From the NCBI GenBank assembly GCA_944989445.1, contig CALYLW010001376.1, positions 186,001-250,000 of the forward strand: DNA of 64,000 bases, in the 5' to 3' direction. The stretch is from Ampullaceana balthica (taxonomy: Eukaryota > Mollusca > Gastropoda > Lymnaeidae). Made by a program: the position numbers and the translations under genes. The notes under the pieces are model-generated. The model did no database searches. It was not told the origin of the DNA and was given only the letters and a program-made list of their open reading frames with translations. Below, in pieces: positions 45,580-57,044 of the stretch (within the stretch, counting starts at the first letter, position 1; each line of letters starts with the position of its first letter).

Positions 45580-46121
45580 TACAACTTCCCGTGTTGATAG
45601 AAGCCTGAAATATTGGGAATTAGGATACTGGCAAACAATCGTTTAATTGCATTAATTTTTTTCACGAATGATCTCTTTGGCCTGGGAGGCCGCAAGGCCG
45701 ATGACGTAGTACAGACAAAGCATGAGCTTTGGAACCAATGGACTATTTAGTTTGTTTTGAATCTTTATACCTTAGTTACATGCTAACAGAATCTGCTTTA
45801 CAAAATAAATATGAAAATCAGTGAATGGAATTATTTCTATCAATAGCCGCAGCCATCCCTATATATCAGTAAGTCACGTTTTGGATTAGAGATTATTTAA
45901 GTTTTTATTGAAAATAAAATTTGGCAACTGCATTTTAAAAAATACTAAATTTAGCTATAAAGATACAGGCATTATAATACATGTTCAGATTACGCAAGTG
46001 ACTATAGATGTTAAGGGTCACAGAAATTATAATACACATTCAGTTTACACAATTGAACCAATTTATAATATGAAATATTGGTAACACATGTTCAGGTACA
46101 AGTCCAAAAGTTTTGTCCGAC
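45580..46121. other. intron, nothing recognised
   Basis: AT-rich intronic DNA. It contains a GGCCTGGGAGGCCGCAAGGC motif near 45680 without further context. Confidence 0.4.
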
Positions 46122-46312
46122 CTTTAAGAAAAAGTAAAAGGGCAGCCTGTGGCCCCCGGCCCCCGGTCTCAGGTTCAGGCCGTACCACAGCAGGAATGTG
46201 TTGAAGCAAGTGTTCAGAACGATCAGCCCGATGCCACGCCAGTAAGAGAAGCTGGACATCGTCATCTTGTCTTTGATGAAGACGTGGGCCAGTTGGATCC
46301 CGTTGCCGCCTT
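46122..46312 (-). CDS. ABCA-like transporter, exon 4 (TM6 region)
   Basis: Encodes EGGNGIQLAHVFIKDKMTMS, SFSYWRGIGLIVLNTCFNTF, LLWYGLNLRPGAGGHRLPFY and FFLK. This matches the ABCA block 'GiqW.n....d......l..l..d..lY..l.WYi..v.PG.yG.p.p.yF'. Acceptor AACTGTCAG (start 46312, phase 1), donor GTCGGA (46121, phase 0; a weak donor). Confidence 0.9.
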
Positions 46313-46329
46313 CTGACAGTTCGCATGGG

Positions 46330-46660
46330 GTAAAATGTTTTAGGTCAGTTGGGCAATAAAAAGTTGGGTGTGTTTCTGAGATTCAGATGTGTTCCTCGGA
46401 GTCAGGTGATTTTCTAAAGTTCAGGTGTGCTGCTAAGAGTCAAGTGTGTTTCTAAAGTCATGTGTGCTTATAAAACTCAAAAGTGGTTCTAAAAATCAGG
46501 TGTGTTTTTAAATGGTCCGGTGCGTTTCTCAAGGTCAGTTGACTTTCTAAAGTTCAAGTGTGCTACTTAAAGTCGGCTGTGTTTCTAAAACGTAATTGTG
46601 CTTCTAAATTTCAGGCATGTTTTTACGTGTCAGGTATGTCTCTAAAGATCTTATGCTTTT
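46330..46660. repeat. degenerate ~25-bp repeats upstream of the exon 4 acceptor
   Basis: Irregular reiterations of TCAGGTGTGTTTCTAAAG with many substitutions. Old array within the short intron between exons 3 and 4. Confidence 0.65.
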
Positions 46661-46838
46661 ATAAATTTTGTTTTTGTCATGTTGTTTACAGGATCCAATA
46701 ATCGAGCCGATGGGAAAACTATACCACCACCCCCCCCATTCAATGGCGTCATAGATTTATTTGTTTGTCCTGTTATAATACTAGTGAAGGAACTGACGTC
46801 ACTATGTCTGAAGTCCTAGGAGGTTTAGAGAGTCTCAC

Positions 46839-47006
46839 CCAAGTCGTTACTCTCCAGTATGACTGCCTTGGTGACAAAGTTCCCCACTTCGAAGAGACAG
46901 GTTCCCGATATCAGCAGTTTGAGGCCCGACTCCGTCAGGAAGTTTGGTATGCCAGCCAGCTGTACACTGGTGTACACGATGAAACACGTGATCAAGGCAA
47001 AGTTCT
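46839..47006 (-). CDS. ABCA-like transporter, exon 3 (TM4-TM5 region)
   Basis: Encodes ENFALITCFIVYTSVQLAGI, PNFLTESGLKLLISGTCLF and EVGNFVTKAVILESNDL. Membrane helices of TM domain 1 with the usual short loop before the 'GiqW' motif. Acceptor AAATTTCAG (start 47006, phase 1), donor GTGAGA (46838, phase 1). Confidence 0.88.
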
Positions 47007-48845
47007 CTGAAATTTAATAGCGCTATTGTTTATATCTTATATATACAGACGCTCCTTCTATGCAGAATATTATTGCGTCCACAGACTTTACAAGTAGATG
47101 TATAAGATACATGTATGTATATAATTATTAATTTTTTGGAAATTAAATAAATACAACAGCAGATTCAATAATTTGCGTTTTTAACAAGGTTTATTTATTT
47201 CTCTAAATCGAGACCCGCAAACAAATGTATCACTTGCCCTAAACGATGTATAACACACAGCTAACGTCCACATTGTTTTAATGTTTTAACAACCCATGTA
47301 AAGGAATCAAACTTACCAATATTCTGATAATGATAAGGGCCTATTGCTGGGATGTTTCTTGCTAATTTAAACTCCGAGTATAGAGAAAAAGATGCAAATT
47401 TGTATTCTAAGACTGGGTCTATTGTTATAGCTATAGTCAAGTTACTCTAGTTCCATTACCACGAAAAGTGTGCGCGGAGTACAAACTTTTTGCAAACCGG
47501 GGCCATATTCCACGAAGACAAAATATGTAGAGGCTGGATTAAGGTAATAAACAAAATTGCAAACCCCGAAACTTCTGATTTAATTATACGATTAATTTTT
47601 GTATTTATTATGCAACAGTGATATTCTGTGGGGGAAAAATGTGGGTCAAAACTGTCGCGATTTTCTAGACTTATAAATAACTTATTACATCATAAGAAAT
47701 GGCTAAAATTGGATAAATAATTGCCAAGTTAGAGAATAAAGATGCATGTATTATTTACTACGTGCGTTACAATTAATAAAAAGAATTGAAATATAACTAA
47801 AGCAGAAAATGATGTATCAAAAATCGTGATGTAAAAGCTGTCTCAAAATTTTCGCCGACGTGACTTTCATTAATTTTTTCGAGTTGGCAAAAAGAGACAA
47901 TAGTGTCTTATGTCACTTAGCAAAATTTGTACACAAGGCAGCACATCGGCTTCTTGTAAGTAATTTCCACGTTGCTAAACAATATAACGTCATCGTATTT
48001 TGCACTCAAAACAGCGCATATTTTCGACTTTTTTTTTAAAATTAATATGAGCTCATAGTTATAGAACATATCCACGAGTAAATTATTTAAGATGAGGCCG
48101 CGGCCGCCGCGGGCCAGTTAAAATTTAAACGAGGGCCGTTTTTTATCCGCGGGCATGACTTTGGGCACCCCTGATGTACTACGATGGGCCTGTTCCTGTA
48201 GCGTATCAGTATTTTAAGAATAATCATGGCGAGTTTATAATTTTGATTTCCTCGCCCACTATCTATTGTAAAAACTCTACGGTAGACTACAATAATTATT
48301 CATTCTTTAAGCGCAGTATAGCGTGGAAAATGGGTTGGGTTCCGAGAAATGACTAATTTATGAAAGGAGCAAAAGTGTCACAGTCGCTGACGGTTGCGGA
48401 GTGTTAGTTTTAGTCAGTTTTTAAAGTAAATTGAATACTTTATTTTAAAACTCTAAACTTTATTTCTTAAAATAAAATACGGATCGCGATATTCTTTAAG
48501 TAGGGTATATTTTTTAATTGATTGTTAAAGGGGGAAATAAATGAGTGAACGTTAAAGTGAACTGAAAAACTGTTGCTCTATCTACAGACTTATTTATTTC
48601 ACTAATCAAGACAGACACTAAGAGGTAAAAAAAAATTTGATTTAAAAAAACTAGAACAATTAAAAATATCAACAAGAATTACTGAGGAAAATAGCAGGAA
48701 TTAGAATTTAAAAAACTAATTTAAAAAACAACTTATTTTAAAAACAAATAAACAAACGAGAAGGTTCGATTAAGGAGAACCGTAAAAAATAAAATAAAAC
48801 AGCCTAACTTTCGTATACGTGGTTGTTATATTGACGTTCACTGAC
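47007..48845. other. intron with a LINE tail and a hAT end fragment
   Basis: At 47035-47090 is a third copy of the LINE B 3' end (CAGACGCTCCTTCTATGCAG). At 48095-48172 a segment GAGGCCGCGGCCGCCGCGGG running to TTTGGGCACCCCTG resembles a hAT right terminus like that at 20855. The rest is AT-rich and unassigned. Confidence 0.55.
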
Positions 48846-49080
48846 CATTGTTGACCAGCACCGAACAAACGAAGGCGAACGTCAGTAGATCGATGTAGTA
48901 CATGAAGAGCCAGACAAAGATACGAAATGAACTGTAGTTGATGATGGCCGACTTGGTGGAGAAGCCAGTGGTCAGCGTGTAGGTCAAGGCCAGGGCCACG
49001 GAAGAGCCTAGTAGCATCTTCCACAAAAGCCAGGACAGCCAATAGGCGCTGCCACTCAAGCCCATGAGCCTTAACGATTC
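48846..49080 (-). CDS. ABCA-like transporter, exon 2 (TM2/TM3 loop, TM3, TM4)
   Basis: Encodes ESLRLMGLSGSAYWLSWLLW, KMLLGSSVALALTYTLTTGF, STKSAIINYSSFRIFVWLFM and YYIDLLTFAFVCSVLVNN. The opening is the ABCA hallmark 'E.mkmMGL....yWlsWf'. Acceptor CCTCCGCAG (start 49080, phase 0), donor GTCAGT (48845, phase 1). Confidence 0.92.
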
Positions 49081-49394
49081 CTGCGGAGGGGAGGGTAAAA
49101 GTAATAGTAGTGCTGGCTTAAAATGTCATATTATATGAAAGTACTTGAACTTTATTAGTTTTAAATTATTTTCTTCTTTTTAGTACACTTATAAAAACGT
49201 GGTTTTAAAAAATATTTTTTACCTCTATTTAATTTTTTTAGTCCACTTACAAAAACGTGGTTTTTAAAAATATTTTTTACCTCTATTTTTTTTATACCAA
49301 ACACCTCATAAGTGCCCGCCCAACGATTTAAAAACACGAGAATGTGGTCACGGGGTGAACTCATGGATGTCAACAAAAGCAGACGGTACAGATG

Positions 49395-49620
49395 CTTATA
49401 TATAGATAAACTAAAAATTTCAATAATTTAATAACGGTACATTCGATCGATCTGAAATTTTGATACAATGCATGGACATCCAAGATCTATTTGTGGTAAA
49501 ATTTTGAGATCTCTAGAACCATCGAAAGTGGTTTAATTTTACGTTGGCAGATTTGAAAAATTGTGGACAACCAACAAACAAACAAATCCACAGGAGCGAA
49601 AGCGAGTTAATAAAACGTGT
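49395..49620 (-). mobile_element. partial member of the AAATCCCTTATAT-TIR superfamily
   Basis: Contains the family interior in reverse (CGGTACATTCGATCGATCTG, then GATACAATGCATGGACATCC) and a distinctive right part, TTGTGGTAAAATTTTGAGAT. That part supplies the uninterrupted version of the insertion site used by the element at 50483. Further fragments lie at 50393-50482/52367-52460 and 52720-52895. Confidence 0.6.
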
Positions 49621-49639
49621 TTAAAATAAAATATTAAAA

Positions 49640-50075
49640 AATCTTTTTTTTAAACGACACGCTTTTATTTACTTATAGAAAGTGCACTAAAAAGAAGAAA
49701 ATAAAAATTTTCAATCCGTGAACCTATCGACTGCACATAAAAGCCTAGGACGTCCATCACAACTCATTTCTTTTCTTTTTGCAACTACTCTTTTGCATAT
49801 AGATAATGTTTTCTAATTTCTAATTAATATGATAGTGGCTTGAATATGATCAAAGTTGTGAAGCTTTTAATGTTTATTAATATTCATATAAATGTGTATG
49901 TATGTTTCGCAGTCTTGTACATGATAGCGAGTTGTGATGAAGGCTCCACGCTTTTATGTGCAGTCGATAGGTTCACGGATTGAAAATTTTTATTTTCTTC
50001 TTTTGAGTGCACTTTTTATATGTAAATAAAAGCGTGTCATTTTAAAAAAAAGATTTTTTAAATATTTTATTTTCT
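49640..50075. mobile_element. foldback (long inverted repeat) element
   Basis: The left arm (49640-49750) includes GACACGCTTTTATTTACTTA and ATCCGTGAACCTATCGACTG. The right arm (49948-50070) is its reverse complement with few differences (CAGTCGATAGGTTCACGGAT, TAAATAAAAGCGTGTC). The two ~110-base arms flank a ~200-base loop. A related right arm occurs at 62455-62570. Interior has no coding sequence. Confidence 0.8.
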
Positions 50076-50079
50076 ACTT

Positions 50080-50290
50080 TTTAGTATCAAAATTTTTTTA
50101 ACCGATTTTTCGACCTTATCAATTCAATTTCATTCGTTAAACTTCATTGTCAATATCTTAAATGTGATTACAAAGAGATTATTAATTACTAATTACAAAT
50201 TGATGTAATAAAAAAAAAGTTTCCCCAACTGAAAATTGAACCCAGCACCTCCAAGTCAGCTCTATTACACTATCGCTAACAATTCGATCA
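50080..50290 (-). mobile_element. tRNA-related SINE-like repeat
   Basis: On the minus strand an A-box-like TTAGCGATAGTGTAATAGAG and a B-box-like GGGTTCAATTTTC are followed by an AT-rich body. A second copy covers about 62590-62800. Both continue from a foldback right arm, so the pieces may have moved together. Confidence 0.5.
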
Positions 50291-50482
50291 CCAATTTCTG
50301 ACAAATTCTGACATCAACACATTGAAATTGCGTGTATCCCTCTAGGGCGAATTGTGGCGTGGTTCAATGGGTGAGCGATAATATAGACATAGACATAAAC
50401 TAAAAATGCATTCATTTAATTACGGTACATTCGATCGATCTGAAATTTTGATACAATGTATTGTCATCCACGATCTATCTGT

Positions 50483-52366
50483 GGGGCCGTCCATAAATGA
50501 CGTCACGCCATTTTTGCCGATTTTTTATCCCCCCCCCCTCGTCACGCGTCGTCACAAAAACTTAGACCCCCCCCCTCTAAAATACGTCACAAATCTTTGA
50601 CCCCAAAAAAAAACAAAACAAAAAAAACAAACCTACTTTATTTTCTATTTGAAAATAAGTCTGTTTCAAATCACTTTTATTGTCATTTAAGTATTTATTA
50701 TTTATTTAGTGAAGATCTACATTGTAATATCGTAACCCGCGTGTAGCATTTTTTAAAAAACGTTTAACCGGCCTTCAGAAAACGAACTGTGTTGACATCA
50801 TTAGATTACATTTTATTTTAATGCATACAAATTAAACATTGACTATTAATCATCACGGTTAACGTCTTTGTTAAGAAAAATTATTTTTTAAAAAAATAAC
50901 ATTTTTAAAATGTATTTTAAAAAAAAACCTCAATTGACTGACTGGCATCCGGTAAGAAAAAGGTCGGCGAACAGAGGTAAATAACCTCATCTGGGGTCAA
51001 AAAGGGAATTCTTCGGGGTAATGCAGACTCATTTGGGACATATAACATCCACTACAATCCACTAGATATATTAAAATACGTCATGTGTACGTGTACGCTT
51101 GGAACATATGCCCATTATTGAACCGGTTCCTTCCAGAAAATGCATTTTTTTAAAAATTTCACAACTATGTAGATTTCTTACCCACGTACTATACGAAGAC
51201 ACCTAAATCTACTTATTTCATTTATATTGACACGAGGGTCAATAATCTTAATCCACATGACTCGTCTGTATGAAGTATCCTTTCTGTGATATTTAAAATT
51301 AATGCCTTAAAAACTGAGCTAAGAAGAAAAGTTGTTTTGTGCTCTTCTCGAATTGGGATGTCAAGAATTTGATGCATTCAATAAAGTTAATGACTAGTTC
51401 ACTAATTTTAAATGGGCTCATTTACCATTATATCTAGAACAGTGCTTCTAAAACTTTTTAGTATGGCGTACCGGCAGGAATTTTTGCCATTGCACCAGAG
51501 ACCGGTGCACTATTTTCCCTGCACTGACAATTTTTTTCTGTCCTTTTTTAGAGCATCTGCGGACCGGCAGCGGATGGCCCACGGACCGGCATCGGTCCGT
51601 GGACCACCACTTTGAGAAGCACTGATCTAGAAGACTAGAATGGCCAGGGGCGTTTGACCAAAAACCAATCGAACAATTATATCAAACTTAAAACGTTTTT
51701 AATTATATCAATTAGATTCTCTACACCCCCTCTCCTTTTAAAGAAAAAGGATATTCGTGTCGTTTTGACTTAAAATATCTACACATCATCCTATTCAGAT
51801 CATTTTTAGACACTTGTCATGCTTGTAAAACTCACCAGTAGCATTTTCGCTAACGACGCTCCCCCAAATCCCTGAGTCATGTGAGCAGGACATAGAGTCT
51901 GGGGGTTGGGGGGGGGGTAAAGCACACATTAATTTGTATATTTTGGGGTAACGGGCAAAAAAATCCATGAGAGAACCAACCGGAGCTGCGGTTACATCAC
52001 AAATGCTTTGATGTCAACATCAAACGACGCAGTGTAACAATTTCATATGTAATCTTGTGGATTCTCAAACTTAAGGATTATAATTATATTTAATTTTCAA
52101 GTCTTGATAGCTTACGCCAACCAGCGTCTGATGGCCTACTGACCGGCACATTGAGAAGCACTGATTTTAATAAAAGAAAGGAAAAAAAAGTCATTAAATA
52201 AATTGTAAGGGAACAAATATTTCAGTGGAAGTTTCATTTAAAGTTACCCTTTTGATGTGACGTCACATTTCTTCAACCCCCCTCCCTCCCCCTCGTCACG
52301 CATCGTCACAAAAGTGTGACCCACTCCCCCCCCCTCTAGGAGCGTGACGTCATTTATGGACTGCCC
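50483..52366. mobile_element. 1.9 kb DNA element with GGGGC(C/A)GTCC terminal inverted repeats
   Basis: The left end (50483-50508) and right end (52341-52366) are inverted copies of about 26 bases with one mismatch (GGGGCCGTCC against GGGGCAGTCC, followed by ATAAATGACGTCACGC). Subterminal C-rich CCCCCTCGTCACGC(G/A)TCGTCAC blocks are also shared. TGT flanks both sides (50480-50482 and 52367-52369), possibly up to TGTGG. No transposase is readable, so it is non-autonomous. A hAT MITE is nested within it, and another right end is at about 59838-59926. Confidence 0.82.
51440..51624 (+). mobile_element. hAT-type MITE with perfect 8-bp target duplication
   Basis: Ends CAGTGCTTCTAAAAC and CTTTGAGAAGCACTG are inverted. 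ATCTAGAA occurs immediately on both sides (51432-51439 and 51625-51632). Interior holds GGACCGGCAGCGGATGGCCC-type GC-rich sequence. A related right end fragment is at about 52110-52164. Confidence 0.9.
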
Positions 52367-52899
52367 CTGTGGTAAACTTTTGAGATCTCTAGGACCACCA
52401 GAAGTGGCGTAATTTTTACGTTACAAGATTTGACGTATACAACATACAACATACAAACAGTGTAACTTAAATAAAAGCGTGTAAAATGGAGGTTGAATGT
52501 GTACAGCACGTGATGTAAACATTGTCGGTGTCTGCATGACAGACCCATAGTAAAGCCACGTGCAAACACAGGTCATGAACGCACACAGTGTTCACATGTT
52601 CACCTAACGCCGATTGGCTGGAGAGGACATGACACCATTTTTCCATTGGTTCTTGCATCCCCGCCCTCGCCTTGAAAATTACTATGGCGAGAGGCGTTGT
52701 GTGAGAAATAGAAATATAGAGATTAACTGAAAAATGTATTAATTTAATTATGGTACATCTGAAATTTCGATACAATGCATTGTCATCCAAACTCTATCTA
52801 CGGTAAAATTTTGAAATCTCTAGGACCATCAGAAGGATTTTAATTTTACGTTACAAGATTTGACGGATACAAACAGTGTGGCTTAAATAAAAGCGTGTA

Positions 52900-53767
52900 A
52901 AAAGAAAACATCGAAGGAAATTGGAAAATTCCAAAGAATTTGTATTGGGAATGTGCAACAAAGTGTTATGCCCTGCTGTCTCACTCCACACATACACAAT
53001 AAGTTAAAAAAAATTAATTTAAGAAATTAAAAATTCTTGATTAGCGACTCAGCAATTCAAAAAATCAGAGCAAGAAAAAATTCAAAAACTGTAAGCACAA
53101 AACACAAATTATAAATGATAATAATAAAATAATAATATAGTAGGCCTAAGGTACCCAACAAGAATTTCATAGTGTCTCCAAAGAAGTTTTTAAAATGCTT
53201 AGAAATAACGAAATATCGTACAAACAATCTGTCAGAACAGGGGAAAAGGCACAGGAGAAAGGAGAAATTAAACAGTCGTATAAAAAAGGGCTGTGCTGGT
53301 CGCCGTGGCGCCTGCGACGCCCACTTTTTTTAGGGTGCCTACGGCCCCCACCTTTTTTCAAAAGCCCAACTAACTTGTCTTTGTATGATAAATACTTAAT
53401 ATAAAACTTCCTTAAATGTACACAAAGTATTTTATAATAGGGGTTGTAGGGCACCTACGGCGCCCACTTTTTTTGTTCTTCAAAAGCCCAAGTAACTTAT
53501 CCGAATACGAAATATTCCTGAAATGTTCACAAAGTATTTATATAATATTTTTTACAGTGCTAATCACCACACGATTTTTGAACTAATTTTCAAGCAGCGC
53601 ACCAAATTACTGCATCAAAAAATAACTCTTTGAGTCAGTCAGCACTGTTTGCAACACAAATGCTGACGTCAAAGGTTCGTTGTTTGGTTAATGTTAATCT
53701 GGAAACCAAAATGATTATGATTTTTAAGTCTATATTTTCAATTTTAAATTTTAAAAAACCGTTAAAA
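52900..53767. other. intron with a fragment of a GGCGCC-containing repeat
   Basis: Around 53325-53480 two stretches of CCCACTTTTTT with GGGTGCCTACGGC and GGGCACCTACGGC match, in reverse, a segment at about 56800-56910. Remainder is unassigned and AT-rich. Confidence 0.45.
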
Positions 53768-54262
53768 AACCAAGTTTTTCACTATAAATCCTTTATGTAC
53801 GAGACGTAACTACAAGAATGTTCATTATAATACGCAGCGCCAGACCATCCAGAAATACAAAATTGTAGATCTAGTTGTCTCTTAAAACATGTTTAATATA
53901 ATGCGCACTGATCAGGAATATGTTTATAAAAAGAGTTGTCAATAAAATACGCACCTTATTGTGCGACAGAAAGGTTGTTCAATATAATACACACCGCGAC
54001 GCTCTATCTCAAAAAATAGCATGATACATAGGAATAAATAAAATAATCTAAAAAATCAATAATTTAATTACGGTACATGCGATCGATCTGAAATTTTAAT
54101 ACATTGTTTTTATCATCGGTACAAAACTGCCTGCAAAATTTCAGCTCGCTATCTTGCGAGCAAGTGGGTTAAAAATCGATCAAAAGTTTTGGCGACAAGC
54201 AAGCAAGCAAGGTCGGTCGGTCGGCCGCAGACACCACGAGTTAATATAAAGGATTTAAAAAG
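53768..54262 (-). mobile_element. AAATCC(C/T)TTATAT-TIR family, second subfamily, reverse copy
   Basis: Bounded by TATAAATCCTTTATGTACGA and GAGTTAATATAAAGGATTTA. It contains GCTCGCTATCTTGCGAGCAA and a (GGTC)n/(GGTCGGCC) motif. Very similar to the plus-strand copy at 60297-60762 (both carry GCGTCGCGG / CCGCGACGC), so the two form a long inverted pair around exon 1. Confidence 0.75.
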
Positions 54263-54336
54263 CAGAGCGATGTCCCTTAGCGTGAGGCCAAAGTGAGTCA
54301 GTCATACATAATTGAGGGTAAATATATATATGATAG

Positions 54337-54420
54337 TGTTATCTTGTCTTCATTTGGTAAAGCGCTTTCTGTATTTCATCTTTTGTTATCTCCTTCATAT
54401 TTACATCTAGTTTAAGTAGT
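54337..54420 (-). pseudogene. short LINE RT N-terminal fragment
   Basis: The minus strand reads LDVNMKEITKDEIQKALYQM then KTR, like the 'eEi..AI..mK..KApG.D' block that begins the RT domain of many LINEs. It directly abuts the 13-bp array. Confidence 0.5.
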
Positions 54421-54424
54421 GACA

Positions 54425-55045
54425 GATGGGTCTGACAGGTGGGTTTGACAGGAGGGTTTGACAGGTGGGTCTGACAGGTGGGTCTGACAGGTTGGTTTGA
54501 CAAGTGGGCTTGACAGGTGGGTTTGACAGGTGGGCTTGACCGGTGGGTTTTACAGGTGGGTCTGACAGGTTGGTTTGACAAGTGGGCTTGACAGGTGGGT
54601 TTGACAGGCGGGCTTGACAGGTGGGTTTTACAGGTGGGTCTGACAGGTGAGTTTGACAGGTGGGCTTGACAGGCAGGTTTGACAGGCGGTTTGATAGGTG
54701 GGCTTGACAGTAGGGTCTGAGAGGTGGGTCTGACAGGAGGGTTGACAGGTGGGTCTGACAGGTTGGACTGACAGGTTGGTTTGACAGGCGAGTTTGACAG
54801 GCGGGTTTGACAGGCGGGTTTGACAGGTGGGCTTGACAGGTGGGTCTGACAGGTGGGTCTGACAGGTGGGTTTGACAAGTGGGCTTGACAGGGGGGTTTG
54901 ACATGTGGGTCTGACAGGTGGGTCTGACAGGTGGGCTTGACAGGTGAGTTTGACAGGTGAGTTTGACAGGTGGGTTTGACAGGTGGGTCTGACAGGTGGG
55001 TTTGACAGGTGGGCTTGACAGGTGAGTTTGACAGGTTTGGATGCG
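54425..55045 (+). repeat. 13-bp minisatellite, about 48 copies
   Basis: Unit GACAGGTGGGTTT with TCT and CTT variants. On the minus strand it translates as Pro/Cys/Thr repeats in all frames, giving spurious open frames of 165 and 179 codons. Confidence 0.93.
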
Positions 55046-55084
55046 TAGATTGTTTTTTCTGAGACTACTTGTAAGACACCTTGT

Positions 55085-55190
55085 AAAATAAAAGGCTTTG
55101 ATTGAGGCCCTATATTTGACTGAGGCCCTATATTTGACTGAGGCCCTATATTTGACTGAGGCCCTATATTGACTGAGGCCCTATATTACG
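55085..55190 (+). repeat. 18-bp repeat, 5 copies
   Basis: Unit TGAGGCCCTATATTTGAC; the last copies lose one T or end ATTACG. Confidence 0.88.
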
Positions 55191-55420
55191 CAAGGAACCT
55201 AAAGAAAAAAATGGTGGTGAAATATATATTCCTAATATCCATTATTTAAAATAAGCGAATTTGCTTTTCTAAATTTAATTTAAGTTCTCGTGGTATCCCT
55301 ACCAGGATCAATGTTCCACCTAAGGTTCGTTTGCCCATATGCAAAATGACAAACTCGTGTTCAAAGTGGCACAGCAACTAATTTTTTCCAAAATTTTACA
55401 CTCCAAAAGACATAGATACA

Positions 55421-56286
55421 TCTCTATATATATAAGCCGCATTTGTTGTCTGGATGTCTGTCTGTCTGTTCCCTGATAACTCAAGATCCAGACAACCAAA
55501 TAACGTGAAATTTGGTACACGTACACAAAATTATACCGGAAGGGTTATTAAACAGGTTTCGTTCCTTATATATAAGATACTGGGGCCCGGGGGCCCAAAA
55601 TGTAGTTTTTCCCTATATGAGCTATATAAAATAAAAATTATTGAAAATTAAGACGTAAAATAATGACGCAAATTAATAAACATTTTGGTGTCGAGATTAA
55701 CAAGAAGGCGATTATCGCCATAAAATAATTTTTTTGTTGTTGTTTTGTTGTTGTTGCTTTGTTGTTGTTGCTGTTTTGTTGTTGCTGTTGTTGTTGTAGT
55801 TGTTGTTTTGTTGTTGTTTTGTTGTTGATGTTTTTGTTGTTGTTTTGTTTTTGTTGTTGCTGTTGTTGTTTTTGTTGTTGTTGCTGTTGTTGTTTTTGTT
55901 GTTGTTGCTGTTGTTGTTGCTGTTGTTGCTTTTGTGTTGTTTTTGTTGTTGTTGCTGTTGTTGCTGTTGTTGCTTTTGTGTTGTTTTTGCTGTTGTTGTT
56001 GTTGTCCACATCCCTTGCCCTGCGACGTCAATGTCCTTCATGTTGTTGTTGCTTTGTTGTTGTTGCTGTTGTAGTTGTTGTTTTGTTGTTGTTGATTTGT
56101 TGTTGTTGCTGTTGTTGTTGTTGTAGTTGTTGTTTTGTTATTGTTTTGTTGTTGATTTTGTTGTTTTTGTTGTTGTTTTGTTGCTGTTGCTGTTTCTGTT
56201 GTTGTTTTTGTCGTTGTTGCTGTTGTTGTTTTTGTTGTTGTTGCTGTTGTTGTTAAACCCGGGCGAAGCCGGGTACTTGCCCCTAG
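55421..56286 (+). mobile_element. non-autonomous Helitron with internal (TTG)n expansion
   Basis: Starts TCTCTATATATATAAGCCGC after A (5' TC end). It ends with a subterminal hairpin (stem ACCCGG/CCGGGT at 56257-56262 and 56269-56274) followed by ACTTGCCCCTAG, then T (3' CTAG end, 56283-56286). Insertion between A and T with no target duplication is the Helitron rule. About 520 bases of the interior (55735-56255) are TTG-rich repeat. It translates as poly-Leu/Cys/Val on plus and poly-Gln/Asn/Thr on minus; neither is a gene. Confidence 0.85.
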
Positions 56287-56289
56287 TAT

Positions 56290-57044
56290 TATATATATAT
56301 CCTTATAAAAATAGCTTCTGGGCATCTATGAAACATTGACTACCAGACCACAGCCTCCGGCAATAAGTCGACGATCTGCACCAATGGCGTGCCAAGTTAA
56401 AATTAAATTATCCTAAATAAAAGAGGCGTGGCTTCAAATCACAACCAATCAAGAATTTTATGGACGCAAAGCGCGCGGACTGTTAAAGGAGTCATGTACA
56501 AATTAAAATGAGCAATTACCTTTTTTTTAAAATAGATTTTCATATATAATTTGCAATTGTCACGCAAGTAGTGTCTGTCAGTCAGTCCTGACGCTACTAA
56601 TTTTAGAAAGCAGGGAAAGCCAAATTACTGCACCAAAGCACCAAAAGGTGTGAAAATTAAATATGCGCTGTAAAAAATATTATATGACGTCATTGTTTTC
56701 GCTCATATTTTAATTTTGGAAAAAGGAACATTGTAAAAAGAGAATTAGATGGTTGTTAATTATAAAATCAAAAAATAAAGGGGGCGCCCTATTATAAAAT
56801 ATTTTGTGTACATTTCAGAAAGTTTAATATTTCGTATTTATTAAACAAGGACAAGTTAGTTGGGCTTTTGAAAAAGGTCGGCGCCGTAGGCGCCCTAAAA
56901 GAAGTGCATTTTTTAAATAAAATAAATAGATTTCAGCTGAAAACTTCCATCATTTTTGACGGGTGATATGCTAGTAGATTCATATTCTATCACCTTATTG
57001 CTGTACCTGGGTAAAGGTGTGGGCCACAAAACTGGGACTAGAAT
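56290..57044. other. intron with a second Helitron-like 3' end
   Basis: At 56938-56975 the sequence CATCATTTTTGACGGGTGAT followed by ATGCTAG matches the terminus at 987-1014. Upstream, 56770-56910 (GGGGGCGCC ... GGCGCCGTAGGCGCC) may belong to the same element and recurs in reverse at about 53.3 kb. Confidence 0.5.

Noticed and set aside
54339..54904. Pro/Cys/Thr repeat frames of 165-179 codons
   Set aside because: Readings of the 13-bp minisatellite in successive frames; no flanking gene structure.
55712..56339. Poly-Gln/Asn/Thr and poly-Cys/Leu frames
   Set aside because: Translations of the (TTG)n repeat inside the Helitron.
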